DNA of 64,000 bases from Elmis aenea (Eukaryota > Arthropoda > Insecta > Coleoptera > Elmidae): positions 25,476,788-25,540,787 of the forward strand of contig OX393581.1 of assembly GCA_947652605.1 (NCBI GenBank), written 5' to 3'. The notes under the pieces were generated by a model. It saw only the letters and a list, made by a program, of their open reading frames with translations. It ran no database searches and was not told the DNA's origin. The position numbers and the translations under genes were made by a program. Positions 1 through 13,323 of the stretch are shown one piece after another; within the stretch, counting starts at the first letter, position 1; the number at the start of each line of letters is the position of its first letter.

Positions 1-577
1 TTTATTGGAAGAAATAAAGGTTATAATTTTGATTAATAAATTTAATGCGCTTAAATACACTTATATAAAAAAAAAACTGCTTCTTATTTTACGTCCACTT
101 TATTAAACGGATTAGAGACCCCACTTTATGTCAGCATAAGTCAAACATGTACTTTGGGGCTTAACAATCGGTCAGCATTGTAATCAATTAATAAAAAGGC
201 TTTACTTATTGTTGCTTAAGTATATAAATTCACAAAACCGGCGCTAATGATATAATAAATTATGACCAGGTGGAATGATCGTTCTTTGTTGTACAGACCG
301 ACGGAACATTGTACGATAACACTCAAGAAATTCGATAGACGCCCACGATTTCATAAATAACAGTAAATAAGATTAGTTGTAAGACGCGGGCATGAAAGAT
401 GCTTTCAACTTCAAAGCGTTAAAAAATTATCCTTGTTGCGTGTGAGTAGCAATACCGCCCTCAAATTATTTACAGGTAATGAATATTTAATGCTGTGAGT
501 AATGAATGGGACAAGACCGCTTCATATATTTATTTTTTAATCAGTATGGGCACATACACCTGATGAAAAAATCCTGA
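1..577. other. Unassigned AT-rich sequence
   Basis: I see no convincing coding frame, RNA gene, terminal repeat or target duplication here. It runs up to the left tip of the foldback repeat at 578. Confidence 0.5.
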
Positions 578-1305
578 CAAGGGAGGGTCACGATACGTTG
601 TCGCTAGAATTTGATTAAGGTTGTGTTAATTGCATCAAGGACATCAAAACTAAATGTTTTCCAGAGTTATACGTGCGCCACTGGCCATTTCCTTCGGAAA
701 AATAGGGGCAAACTGAAAAATTGGTATGAAAAGGTCATTTTTGCGATCGCGTTGGCCATGAAACCGTCAGAGACAAAATCTAAATTCTTCTATTTACCAA
801 TGCGCGCATCCTTTGCAAGTAAAATGGTACAAAGTTCTTGAAAAAATCTTGAACGGTTCCGGAGAAAAAACGTCTAAAACGAAACCCCTGCATAAGCGCT
901 ATGATTTGAGAAGTTGTGGTATATCTGTTATAAGTTACTTATAACTAAATCCTATGCATAGGCGTTTAACAGAGGGAAAACCGTTTTTACAAGGACCTCG
1001 TTTTTCGCGTTTTTCTCCGGAACCGTTCTAGATGTTTTAAAAAACTTTGCACCATTTACTTGCAAAGGATGCGCGCATTGGTAAATAGAAAAAAATTAGA
1101 CTTGGTCCTTGACGGTATCATGGCCAACGCGGTCGTAAAAATTACTTTTATTATTCAACTTTTCAGTTGTTCCCCTATTTTTCCGAAGGAAATGGCCATT
1201 GGTACGTATAACTCTGGAAAACATTTAGTTTTGATGTTCTTGATGCAATGAACACAGCCTTAATCAAATTCTAGCGACAACATATCGTATCGTGACCTTC
1301 CCTGG
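578..1305. repeat. Foldback (long inverted-repeat) element, about 728 bp
   Basis: The two halves are reverse complements over most of their length. The left arm starts around CAAGGGAGGGTCACGATACG and the right arm, read in reverse, starts CCAGGGAAGGTCACGATACG. Both continue through shared landmarks: a GTCGCTAG block, a stretch with GGCCAT and TTCGGAAAAATAGGGG, and the CGGTTCCGGAGAAAAA box close to the centre. A small palindrome, TTATAAGTTACTTATAA, lies near the middle (about 930-945). Open frames inside it are arm sequence and not genes. The tip resembles the CAGGG tips of the foldbacks further right, but no TA duplication is visible, so family membership is uncertain. Confidence 0.8.
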
Positions 1306-4300
1306 TTAGTATAATTCAGTACCATTCAACAATCAATCTGATTTCTTACATAACAAAAGATTGTGTAGTAAAAGACCGAAACGAAAGTTTGTTAAATTTC
1401 GATGCCTTTTGTAAAACTAAAACCAGATTAAACTAACTGTTGGTTTACGTTTAGTAGATATGAAATGGAACTAAAGATTTCATCTAAGAATTTTGTACAG
1501 CAATGATATACTGATCAAAAAATGTTTACAAAACAAATGCACTGATCAAAAATGGTATAAAATCGATGTTTAACACTTTTCTTTAGATAGGCTGTGGTTT
1601 TAAGATTGGCATTTGTTTTGTATGCATAGTTCGTTTATTTTGTTTTAACGCCAAGAATAAACAACGTATTTGACTTTGTACTGGATGCTTCTTTGCACAT
1701 TACGGCGTAAAAGCAATTATTGGTCGTCCAATCTGGCCAAGAAACTATTTCCTGTTGCCAGACATTCTATTTTCGTTGTTACACGCAATTTAACTAGAGT
1801 GCCACTGTAAAGATCGCACGTCCAAGGGGTTCCCCGAATTATTTTGTTTAATAACATCCTCGAAGTTGTTTTATCAGAACTGTTAAAAATAATTTATGAG
1901 CGTTTTCTGTTGCGATTAGCGTATTTGCCGCTCGACATAGTTATTTTTATTACTGTTGAATGTATTTCTTTGAATCTGTTCTTAACCTTGTTAATGACCC
2001 TAAACCACCTATGCAAGCGATTTTTATTACATTAAAAACAGAAGTGTTCAATAATCTCAAAGTAAAGGCGCAGATGAAATGGCCGTTTTTACGATCCACT
2101 TTAGAATTTAAAGGGCGTCGTTCGATTTTTGAACTTCTGCTCGCTCGGATGTAATTTAAAAATTGTGCGTTCGTTTTATGCGCACACATAAACCTGATTT
2201 AATTTGTTCCGCGCTTTGTATTGCCATTTACTTTTTAAATGGATTATTATCGCGTAATATAAGTTACGATAAGCTAATGGTCGGAGCATGAAATGTTACT
2301 TCCCAGCCATTATAAGTTAATTTCGCGTTAGAGAACATTAGTCGAGTAATTGATTGTCTATCTAATGCATCTTAAAATGTTAAAGATAACGTATTTATCG
2401 GCTGTATAGTCAGAATTGAGTAGTTTGCAGGTGAAATAAACATTTTGATGGAATGGTTGCTTTAACAATGTACGCAGGGTAATAGAGCCATCAATTTTGA
2501 AAATATTTCGTACAATAGTATTTATTTGGAGAAAATCTCGTTTCTTTTTAATCCTCTGATAGTAGTAGAAATTAAGCAATTAAAAAAATATAATAGGTTA
2601 TCAAAACACATCTGGAAACCTTATTTTGTATCCACCGACATTTTTTCAAGACGGTGATACTAAGAGATAGGCCAAAGTTATGCAAAATGATGGTTTTTAA
2701 ATTGTTTAAAACAGTTTCTTTCTATTATGGAATATTCGTGTTCATTAAAGAAATACGAAGTTTTTGACCAACCCAACACGTAGTCTTATAATATGATAAT
2801 ATAGAACGTAGCTGACATGCAGTTTGTAGCAATCATGTTAGTAATTAAAACAGTCACTTCAACAAGATAAATCTACAATTTACGTCGCTTGCTTGTAAAA
2901 GAGCAACTGAATGATTTATTTAAGAACCGTTTAATTTAACGCGTTATCAGGTATTACAAATAGATAAACAAACTTGCACATTCAATTATCTACAGATGCA
3001 TTTGCGACTATGTCAAGTAGTAAAATAACTAGAACGAAATAACCGACTAATGAGCCTTACATAATTGATTATGAATCGACAGCACCGTGTCACATGCAGT
3101 GAAAGTCTCTGTAATTACTATTGAAATAAATCTTTGTTTGCTTGTTGATCGTTTTCATTCAGAGACGCGTTGCATTTGGAACGTATGTTGTACATAAGCA
3201 AACAGTAAGTGGATTGCTTCCTCATTTTCAGGAAGTATCAAAACATGAAGAGCATCGAGTAGGATACTTGAAAGTTTTAAATAGCTTGACACATTAGTGA
3301 CGAAGAATTTTTAAACCGAACGCTAAAAACAATATTTAGTTAGAAAATAAGCCTGAAGAATCGTGGCGATATTTAACTTACAAATGTTTTTTGGGTGGAA
3401 ATCTTTGTGTATTTCTAGAAATCATTTTTACTCAACATAACATCAGTTTTTTTTACCAGTTTACATATGCAGGGTATCTCAGAGATCATAGAATATCTCG
3501 TTTATTTTTGGTAACAACCCTAGCAACCCTTAAATATTATTAAATAGTGAAGAATTTACAATGGTGCAAAAATATGTGTGAAATTTGATGTATTTAAAAA
3601 AAAAGAGTTATTCAACTGTTTTTAATTAATTTTGCGCAAAAACCACGACTTTTATACAGCGCGTGTAGAAATTGGTGGGCATAATTCAAAGTCGAAAAGT
3701 TTGATACAAAAATGTTGGTCAGAGTTTTTGTAATGAAGTTTCCAATACAAAGAACACTATCTTAATGTTACCTACCATTTCATACACACCTTGTACAGGG
3801 CAAAATAAATTTAACACGCACGTAGTCATCAATATGTTAAGACTTTAAAATGATAAAACACTAAACAAAATATTAAGTTACATATTGTGGCGTCCTACTT
3901 ATTGTTATTTGTATCACTACTTAATTTTAATGTTTATTCATTGCAAATTAATAATCGACTAGTCCGAGTATTTCACATAAATTCGTAATTTAATACAAAA
4001 AAAAATGCTCATTAAGCAGTCATATTACAGTAAACAATGAATTTCAATAAGTAAGCTTTTGTTACGTCCTTATTTACGTAAGAACTAATGTCACAAGAAA
4101 CTTCAAAACTTTTACTTTGCTAAATATTTTCATTTACAGCATGATTTCCCAATCTTTTAAAATAATCACACATAGAAAGGTATTCTCTATGGTTTATTTT
4201 TAAACGCGTACGCCTTTGTTGAAACAGACAATGGCTGCTTGCTTGTCTATAACGTAAAATCAACTTTTGTCATGAATCACGGGTCCATACTACAAAAATA

Positions 4301-4564
4301 TAATAAAAGAAACGTGACTACTTATAAGTACAGCTAAATAATTGATACTTGGATGCGATTAAAAAAACAAGAAAAGTGACGTTAGTTGTTCCTGCAATCA
4401 AAAGCAAGGGATCAAAAACAGCTGAATGCAAGCGGTTCAGATGTCTTTAAAATACAGTTAAGAGATGTCTTTGAGAATAATTTATCGTGTTACATTACAA
4501 TCAACATCGAGTGTGCATACTTTTAAAATTTCAAACTTTTAAGCGCATGAAACTTGATTCATAA
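1306..4564. other. Unassigned AT-rich sequence
   Basis: About 3.3 kb without a recognisable gene. All open frames are under 80 codons and look like chance frames. A CAGGGTATCTC string near 3471 resembles a CAGGG-type tip, but no partner or TA duplication was found. Confidence 0.45.
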
Positions 4565-4868
4565 TAGTTATTTATGTATCAAGGCCAAAAGGTACGTTTT
4601 GGCCGAGGTGCATATTACATTTTTTGTGCGATCGAATTAAAAACAATTTAAATTTTTATTAATTTTCAAAATTATAGGTTAGAAACTACGTGACATTCTG
4701 TCACTGACAGATGACGGCGTATGTACTGTATTACCGGCCCTCTCCTTAGCAACGGCCGTAAAAGTTACTTTTACGGCCGTTGCTAAGGATAGGGCCGGTA
4801 ATGCAGTACTTTATAGTTGCTAACGCGTCCGTCAAACAGCTGTTTCTAGTACGATCGCACAAAAATAT
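4565..4868. mobile_element. Dispersed GATCG-tipped repeat, copy 1
   Basis: A TTTTTTGTGCGATCG tip at 4620 faces an inverted CGATCGCACAAAAA at 4852-4865. Inside is a near-perfect palindrome at 4733-4799 with arms of about 33 bp and one mismatch, built on GGCCGT and AGCAACGG. A second, interrupted copy lies at 59866-61806. The two copies share not only the tips and the ACTGACAGATGACGGCG interior but also the segment left of the tip (GTTATTTATGTATCAAGGCC), so the true left boundary is probably near 4565. No transposase is present and the superfamily is not resolved. Confidence 0.65.
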
Positions 4869-5030
4869 AATTAAGTTAACGATTTCTTATCGCAAAGGGA
4901 AAATCCTTATGCTGATGTTCACATTTTTATGACAAATAATTTAAAATTTTTAATTTACAGCAACTGGCTTTAAACTTCATGCACATACTTAGCAGCTTAT
5001 AGTGTTTTTTAGAGGACAGTTCAAAATAGT

Positions 5031-5355
5031 TTAACACGTTCACTGTCCATGAGCCATATATGACTCATGACGCGTTTCACTTGCACATTCTTGAAGCATA
5101 TGTGACTCATGACAAATGTCAAACGTCAAATGTAAACGTTAATATCAACATAAACGTGCCTTTAAAGGTTCTGAAATTGTTGTACGCCGTAAAAAGAGGG
5201 CTATCTAAAGCTTATTGGACAAATATTTTGTATCACATGTGACTCATGGACGTCGGGAACGTAATTCCAAAGACAATTGAACATGTTGTTTAATTGTGTA
5301 GCCATGAGCATGTGACGTCGAATTTAAAAAAATGCTTGGACAGTGAACGTGTTAA
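5031..5355. mobile_element. TTAA-flanked MITE, piggyBac-like
   Basis: The element is bounded by TTAA at 5031-5034 and 5352-5355. The terminal inverted repeats read CACGTTCACTGTCCA on the left and TGGACAGTGAACGTG on the right, a perfect 15-bp match. TTAA target duplication is the signature of piggyBac-type transposition. The interior carries several copies of a GTGACTCATG/ATGACTCATG motif and no transposase. The 60-codon frame from 5060 lies within it and is not treated as a gene. Confidence 0.8.
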
Positions 5356-8300
5356 AATCTTAAAATAAAGCAATTCGTTAAAAACCTTATACTCATGTTA
5401 TTTTAGCCTAAATATTGATAATTAGCCCTCAAATAATTTAAATTAGAGTTATAAAATTTTGGTTAAAAATCAAAAAGGCAAAGGATTATGATTTTTTTTT
5501 TTTGGAAAATCATCGAAAATTTTTAAAATGTGCAATTGGCTTGAAACTAAATAGGAACTTTATGTGCACCCCTAAATAGCAACTGTTATTCTTGAATTCT
5601 TAAAGTTACGACTAAAAAATGTTTATTAACAAGTGCTTAGACTATAGACTTCTGCTTACTATGTGTGTGTCGATTGCTTTTAATTGATTTATTACATATA
5701 AAATAAATCTGTATAATGAAACGACAGCGTGTCTGCTATATTTAGATGGGAATTCACAAATAGGTCATCATTAGTATATTTTTTTATAAGCAGGCGAGTT
5801 GACAGAGAAATCTAACAGATTAAAACTGACCCTAAGGCGTATTGTTTTAACTTCCCGACCTTTCATACTTATCTAAACAACGCGTAGGTCTACGGAGACA
5901 TTAATGAAACACAACTTTTTACAAGTCTGCTACCAGAACGTGCCTTGTCGTATAAAACATTACAGGCACCTTTTAATTACCACAAAAACTCAAGAAAATG
6001 TACACGAACGAGACAGCACGCAGTGTTGCTTCAAGAAGAGATTAAACAGCGATTAAATTGTAGTTTTTTATATTGGAGAAATTATTTTACAGCGGAAATT
6101 GCGTGGGTGGTTAGAATCTTGAGGGTTTTGTACTTCTTCCTTGGGTAATACATTATAATCCCACGCGATACAACTTGAAATATTAACATTTTTAAAACGT
6201 ACAGCGTAAGATTGTACTTTAACGCTATTATTTATTAAAGAGGATGTACATAGCTGCTGGATTCGATGCCTAATTATCTATAATTAATAACACTTGTGGT
6301 AGAAGGGCCTAAGGGGATTTGTGACCCACATATTGTCAAGGCAATCACTGTAGGAGTTCTTTAAGATTTCTTGATAATACACAAAAAATATATCTTAATA
6401 GATGATTAAATTACTTTTAACGATTTTAAATGTAGGTTTTTTAATAAATAAAAAATTCTCAATGGACTAAATCACCATACTTTTATTTTATTTATATCAA
6501 CATCCTTGCCAATGATCGTTGCCACGACAGCTGCTTTTGACCAATATATAAATAATTTACTGAAGAAGAGACGAAAGTTTCGGAACGTACAAATGTTTAT
6601 CAAGAAGCAACACTTCTTCGACAAAAATTAATTTTTAATAATTTTGCTTGTTTTGATGCTGTTGTGTTATATCCTTATATTTATTTAAATATTTTAAAAT
6701 AAAATACAAAACTTTATTTATTTTTCTGCGATTATGTCGTTATGTCATTGTAACAGATTTCTTACAAACAGTTTTTAAAAACATGTATTCATCTGACCCT
6801 TTAGGTTGACAAAATATCTAAAAGACACCTGCGGACCACCCATCTTGCCATACAGAGTTTTTTTGCAACTAACATTCGCTTGTAAAATTAGCAATGAAGT
6901 TCGATGTTTAAATATTACAGTTTTTTTACTGTATTATAACGATTTAAAAAAATTTAAGGGGTAGGTACCTTTGCCTATGAATTATGATCTTATTCAAGTC
7001 TAGAGAATAAAAAGCTTAATATTTATTTATTTGTCTATTCATACACTAAACTGTGATTGATTTTATCAAATCTTCCCTAAGGTTAAGTAGGCTGAAACAA
7101 AAGCAGACCGATTTAGAGGGCGACGTTTCATTGTTTCGTAAAAAAAAACAATGTATAGTCAAACTTATACCCAACTGCTTTTAATACAGTGGCATGATAT
7201 TCAAAAAACTCTAATTCACTACAAATCTGATGAAGTCATACTGGACTTTATGAAGAACATTAATTTTTCCATGTCAGCTGCCATAATACAAAAGTTCGTG
7301 TACTCGCACCCCAATTAGGGGATTATTCCTTACACAAAACGCGGTGTAATACGATTATGTGGTGATGGATTATTATAATGCGACTCCATGTCCAACATTC
7401 ATCCACCCACGTTATAGAGAGGGCGGGAATTCTTCTCTATACACGAATTATCTGCATCTGCCATACAAAACCGCCTCGAGTAATGACAAGAATTCAATGA
7501 ATAAGTGATTTTTGTATCGGACAACCTCTACAAAGAACTGATTTTACGTTCAACATTAATCTAAAATTATAGCTTCGAAATTACAGTCAATATTTCATTA
7601 CCTCAGTTAACTGTAATTACATGACAAAATTGATCACAAAACATAATTTTTGTTTGTTATTTACTTAGAAGCAACTGTAAATATTAATGCAAGCAATGAA
7701 AATTCTAATCAACTTATTGTGTCTGAAGCAACTCAAATTATTAAAAAAATCAATTGAACAAGCAAATTGATTTTAATAGAAATGTAAAGCAAACAAACGC
7801 AATTTAATTGAATTCATATACCTATGTGTGCAAGTTTAATGATGCATTAATAATATAATTGAGTATATGATCCTCTAGAACGCATATTGAACGTATAATT
7901 GGAGGTAATGAGTGTAACTTGGTTGATGCACACGCTAAGATCAGAGTTCTCGTTAATTTAAATGCTTTTATAAATTAGATGTTCATGCAGTTCCAAGTAA
8001 TGATAATGTATTACTGTCAAAAGTAATCACCATTTACTAATTTAGCTGTTCTAATAATTTTTGCGATTACCACTAAACAAACATTTCGAAGAATTTTCAA
8101 ATGCAAAATATTTTAAAATGCCTTTTGAAAATATCTGGGTAATAATCTAGTTTTCGTTCTAAAATTTAACCTTTAGATCACATTAAAATTATTTGTAATG
8201 TCTCACTGGCATTTCAGATTAAATGGCCGTTTATTCGACCTAACATTTTCAGAAGTCAAACATTCAATATCTAAATATGTCCCTAGCGAAGTGTTTTTAA

Positions 8301-9039
8301 TTTTCTGTTATCTTTCCTTGTCGTTGTGATATTAATAATGAAATGGTGTTGAAAATTTTGAGGAACAAACAATTATTTTGTGTTAAAAATTACAAAAAGT
8401 AAATCGAAAATTTTAAATGGGTTTCTTAATCCTTAACACCTTTGAGTTGAAGCACAATGACGTAAAATTTTATGTTGCATTTAACTCACAAAAACAACTT
8501 CATTAAACAATTTATTGAGACGAACAAACACGTGTTATTTGAAAATGTGTGTTGTATACCATAAGTCTCGATCATTTCTAAACTAATCAAGCATAAATTG
8601 TAATAATAACTTTAAATTAACGCCCAATATTTACTTTTTTGGCGATAGCTGTATTTGAGAACTCAAAGAAATTAATTTCTAGTTGAAAACTGTCGCGTAA
8701 AGACAACTGGTAGGTGTTCATAATTGAAAACGTGTATACAACATTAATTTGTGGGTTGTAAGTCTTAGCTAAGGATGGGCCGGAATTTTATTGGCATTAA
8801 ACGATACACAGCAGGACTTCCTGTTAGCTAATTGTGCACACGTGGTTTTTACAACTTTATTTAGTGGGATGACACTTAAAATAACAAAATAACATTTTCC
8901 GTTGCAACATTGCATGAATTAAATTAATTGCTTCGTCCTAGATAATAACTATAAGCAAATTAATACGTAGTCGCTTTATAACTAGTTAGTAGTGGCAAAT
9001 ACCAAATTTGAACAAAAGGACATCCATAAAGTCACAAGA
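5356..9039. other. Unassigned AT-rich sequence
   Basis: About 3.7 kb without a supported gene. A short string near 8767 (AGCTAAGGATGGGCCGGAA) resembles part of the GATCG-tipped repeat (GCTAAGGATAGGGCCGG) and may be an old fragment. The 67-codon frame at 5945-6148 has no recognisable similarity. Confidence 0.4.
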
Positions 9040-10660
9040 GGGGAGCCAAGTAGAAAAGGAAATCCATAATCGATAATTTCTTACTAAAAAAAACTATTTG
9101 GAAGCAAATTACAGATTCAAGAAAGAAGAGTGAAGAGAGGTTCGGAAATCAGTAGCGACCATACTTTGTTAATAATGGAAATGAAACAAGCATACACACA
9201 CCCTGAAAAAAAAATGATAATTAAAAGTTATAGATTAAAGAAAAGTGGAAAGTATTCAAGAAGGCCATTAAAGAAGCAACAAAAGAGAGTTGTGATACGA
9301 CAACAATAGGAAACAACAAAAATTAAAAATAAAGTGCTGCAGAAGATAATATTTTGAAAAAAATACCTACAAACTAGAGATATACATAGATGAAAGAGGA
9401 CTATGCAAAATATAAAGAAATAAGACATAAGATAAAAAAGGACATAATAGAAGCAGAACGAAAAATCTGGATAAAGTTTGAAAATAAAATGGGAGATGCG
9501 TTTAGGGAAAACCAAAAGCTATTTTGTGGGATTATGAGCAAAATGAAACAGAACAAAGGTATGGTACTGATTAATGAAACAAATAAAAGATGAGAACGGA
9601 TATATGCAACAAGGAGGAGATCATGCATAAATGGAGACACGATTTCCAAAAACTTCTAAAAGAGGAGAACAATAAAAACGAAGAAACACAGGAATGGGAG
9701 GAAGATGAAATAGCAGATCTACATATTGCAATGGAGGAATTAGAAAAGGCGATATCTAAAATGAAACTGGGCAAGGCAGCAGATCATGATGAAATAACAC
9801 CAGAAATGATCAAACATATGGGAGAGACAAGCAAAAATAACCCATTAGAGTTGGTAAGCGAATGTTTTAAAGAAGGAACAGTCTCCGAAGACTGGCAGGT
9901 GGCTATCATAGTACCTACACAAAAAAGGAGATAGTAGATAGTGTAACAACTACAAAGGTTTCTCACTATTTAGTATACTAGGAAAGCTTTACCCAAAATA
10001 CTTAAAAACTTAGAGAGAAAGTGGACATTAGATGACAGCCAATGCAGATTTAGAACAAACCGTAGTACACAGGACTTGATATTTACGCTGAGACAGATAA
10101 GTGAAAAAGCAATACAAAACTAAGGAAACATAACATGAAAATAAGCAAAGACAAAACCAAAACCATGGTCATAAGCGCGGAGAAAGTTGAACTTAATATA
10201 AGCCTGGATGGGATACAACTAGAACAAGTAAAATGCTCTAAATACCTAGGAGTGCACCTACACTGTAACGAAAAGATAGATAGGAAAGTAAAAAATGGTG
10301 TGTGGTATGCGTGTAAGTGTTAAGAAGCACAACTAAGATGGCTAGGTCATGTATACCTATAAAATGGGAAAAAATAGGATGGCCAGGAAAGCATATTAAG
10401 CGCGAACGGGATGAAAAAATCAAAAAGGAAGACCAAGAAAAACTTAGAATGCCACAAACAGAGACATCGAGTGGAGTAAGGTTAGAGAATTAACAAGACA
10501 TAGAAAAAAAGGAGGGAAAGAGGAAAACATACAAAAAGAGGTCACATACATTTTAAAAAACAAAAGCCTCACACCTAACGGTAGAGAGGCGGAAGAATAA
10601 AAAGAAGTTTTACTACACAGAAAGTAATATTAAAAATATATTTGTTTAATTTAAAAATCG
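9040..10660 (+). pseudogene. RTE-like non-LTR retrotransposon relic (endonuclease and reverse transcriptase)
   Basis: Translated in shifting frames, this stretch follows the order of an insect endonuclease-reverse transcriptase ORF. Around 9135-9185 is the end of an APE-type endonuclease with the SSDH catalytic motif. At 9590-9934 is the reverse-transcriptase N-terminal region, including the string KAISKMKLGKAADHDEITPE. Around 10030-10110 is the CRFRTNRSTQDLIF finger region. At 10135-10310 is a later palm/thumb piece with KCSKYLGVHL. The catalytic YADD segment is missing, so there is a large internal deletion near 10120. At 10320-10530 come AQLRWLGH and a GRPRKT tail. It ends in an A-rich AAGAAG-type 3' end near 10600. 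The 5' end is truncated. It is dead through deletion, frameshifts and stops. Assignment to RTE rather than a related clade is from memory of the family. Confidence 0.8.
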
Positions 10661-11098
10661 TTGCTAAAACTTCATGTGAATAAACAAAAACAAAGAATAC
10701 AGGTACAGGAAATGAGATTTTTGAGAAGAATAGAGGGATGTAGACTGATCGATAAAATCAGTAACGAAAAAATCCGAAATAACCTAGGAGTAACAGATAT
10801 TAAGAAAAAGATGGAGACGAATCAATTAAGATGGCTTGGACATTTACAACGCATGACAGACACTAGATACGCCAAAATAGGATGGAAAATGCAGATGGAG
10901 GGAAAAAGAAATAGAGGAAGACCAAGAATAAAATGGGAAAAAGAAGTGAGGAAGAGACTAGAAGAAAAAGGAGTCAGCTGGAGAGATGTGCCACAATTAG
11001 CTAACGATAGGAAGAAGTGGAGAAACATAATACAGAAATAGAATAGCATACCTCGACACCGAAAGGTACTAGAGGAACCGATTAAGAAGAAGAAGAAA
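10661..11098 (+). pseudogene. 3' fragment of a second, related LINE
   Basis: An open frame of 126 codons (10661-11041) matches the C-terminal region typical of RTE-like retrotransposon proteins: MRFLRRIEGCRLIDKI, then QLRWLGHLQRM, then NRGRPRIKWEKEV, ending KKWRNII. This repeats the C-terminal signature already present just upstream at about 10330-10530, so two LINE 3' ends lie in tandem. Its 3' UTR (CTCGACACCGAAAGGTACTA, then AAGAAGAAGAAG) parallels the upstream 3' end at about 10568-10605. It is 5'-truncated and lacks any reverse transcriptase core. Confidence 0.8.
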
Positions 11099-11974
11099 AT
11101 AGTCTTGAAACTGCTACCTATAATTTTTTTCAAGAAGCCTTTTTTCTTAGACATAAAATAGGTGATTTTTCATTTACACTTATAAGCTTTTCTATAAAAA
11201 AAATAAATCACTTAGATAATTCAAACATCTACCAAATAAAGTTGACTGCTTATTTTTTTGATAAAAGAATTATAGGACTGTGACTGCAACCTGAATCGCA
11301 CAATATTATCTCGGGCATTGCACTTCAAACATGCAATTCAACGTTTTTTTTTTTTTAATACTTCATAAGTACTGGCCATAAATCGCAATAAAACTTGCAT
11401 TTCGGTCTCCAAAATTACACATTTATAGTAATTTATCAACAAACGTCTCAAGTTTGAAAGGTTAATAACACGGTCAATGTTCGTCCTCCACTATGTGTAT
11501 CGCGCATTACTAACATAAATATTATAGGTAGTCGACAGGTATAACTTATGTGAAAGAAACATTTGTTGATTTAACAGTGCCCGTGTTTATTTAAACGTGC
11601 TGCTAGCCCAAACAAATAAAAGGCATTTTAACACTGACCTATAACAAATTATACATACTTCAACGATTTGGCAGTATTACTTCTCCGTTAATGAATCGTT
11701 TTACTCATGGCACTCAGTTTAACGTAAAAAATTGAAATTATTTTTGAACAGAATAAAGTGCGGGAACATTACATATTTAGTTGGCGTCGTTTGTGCTCAA
11801 ATATACGAGGTGCGTCAAGAAACTTACGCGAACAGGAAAATCGTCGCTATTTCCGGGTCGACTAAACATTTTCCCGATTTTTTTTATTTGTGAAATATCT
11901 TAAGTTGGGTGTGAACTTAAGAAAATTTAAAAAATACATTCAATTAATTTTTACGTTTGAAAGAACCTCGTAAA
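11099..11974. other. Unassigned AT-rich sequence
   Basis: No gene or element boundary is recognised between the LINE 3' end and the next CAGGGTG tip. Confidence 0.45.
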
Positions 11975-12530
11975 CAGGGTGTCCCAGATTACATTTCCAG
12001 CATGGGGATCTCGCTTATTATAAGAGATAAAGGTTTGTTTAAATTAGACGAATTATTCCTTAGTATAAGAGGAGCCACAATCAATTTTTAAAAGTACAAA
12101 ATTCCTCGTGCTTCAGATGTTATAGCAAAAAATATAAAAATGTAGAATTTCTTTTTTCTCTCATAACTATTTGTCTTAATCGTTAGAACAATTTTATTTG
12201 TACTTTCTTAAGGTACTTTTTAATGGAGAATGTAACTGTTGTCTTAGATTTTTTTATTACCTACCATTTCCTAGATATTACCCCTAATTTCATTTTTTCT
12301 TATGGACCGCGAAGTTGATATGGAATAGTTAACCCTTTCGAGTCTATTGGGACATATACGTCCCACAAGTTTATTTGGAATGACTGCTGGTTTCTATATA
12401 ACCCAGTTTAGCTAGGATTTATACAATCCCGTCCTGCAACTGCAAATGCATAGCCTCGGACGAATTTCAATACAACATAACCTAAAAAACATGTGTTGAT
12501 TGTGCATAATTTGTATACTGGGATTTATAG

Positions 12531-13042
12531 TAGGGTGACCATTCGTCCCCGATTTTCGGGGACAGTCTTCGAAACAAGACTTAAGTCCCGGATTATTCTT
12601 GTCCCCGATTTTCATAATTTTCCTATACACATTTAAAATAACCAATGTATGGTACTTTCACTATTGCCAGATTATACAAATTTGTTAGTCTGGCAACATT
12701 GTAACAGTGTAACCGCTTATTGGCCGCGATAACTGGAGTGGGGAGGAGTCTGTGCACGATAAATAAAGTGTCAAATGCGATTAGGTTATGTTAGGTTAGG
12801 TTACTTACGGTAACCACACGTCTTGTGTCCTGAACATAATTAACATATCTTTTTAAAATGTGCAAAATTGTGTGGGTTTTAATTCCCGCCCTTTAATTTG
12901 AATTTTGTTTATTACAATGAGAGTTGTGGTCTTAGGTGTACCAAAAACGAAAAAATAGATTTCACAAAGTTAGTCGAGGACTTTTTTTTTGTAAGCCCAG
13001 CTTAGTGTCCCCGAAAGTTCGGGGGAAAAAATGGTCACCTTA
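12531..13042. mobile_element. hAT-type MITE with perfect 8-bp target duplication
   Basis: The element starts TAGGGTGACCATTCGTCCCC and ends in the reverse complement of TAAGGTGACCATTTTTTCCC. Both ends continue into a TTTCGGGGACA-type subterminal repeat. It is flanked by ATTTATAG at 12523-12530 and again at 13043-13050. An exact 8-bp duplication with such tips points to hAT-type transposition. There is no transposase. It contains a short run of TTAGG-like units at 12781-12802. Confidence 0.85.
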
Positions 13043-13323
13043 ATTTATAGGTCCCATTAGTCATTTTCTGCGGGATACAATTAACCCAACAGTCTTGAAG
13101 TTCACGATGAGTAGAAAATTCTTATTTTAGAGAAACGAACAACTATATTATGCCAAATGTGCAATATACCGTCGGGCAAAAATTGTTTTGCACCATTTCA
13201 TTTGAAATAATTTTTATGTTTTGTACTCACGTTTATTTCTATTGAATAAATAGATATACTTCTACTGTTACATATTGTCCGTTGGGTTAAAAATGTCCCA
13301 GTCATTAAGTCTAGTGGGATATA

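Noticed and set aside
9228..9774. Minus-strand frames of 95, 82 and 67 codons
   Set aside because: They are antisense shadows of the A-rich LINE relic on the plus strand.
12781..12802. TTAGG-like run resembling the insect telomere repeat
   Set aside because: Only three or four imperfect units, inside a hAT MITE. Too short to be an interstitial telomere.
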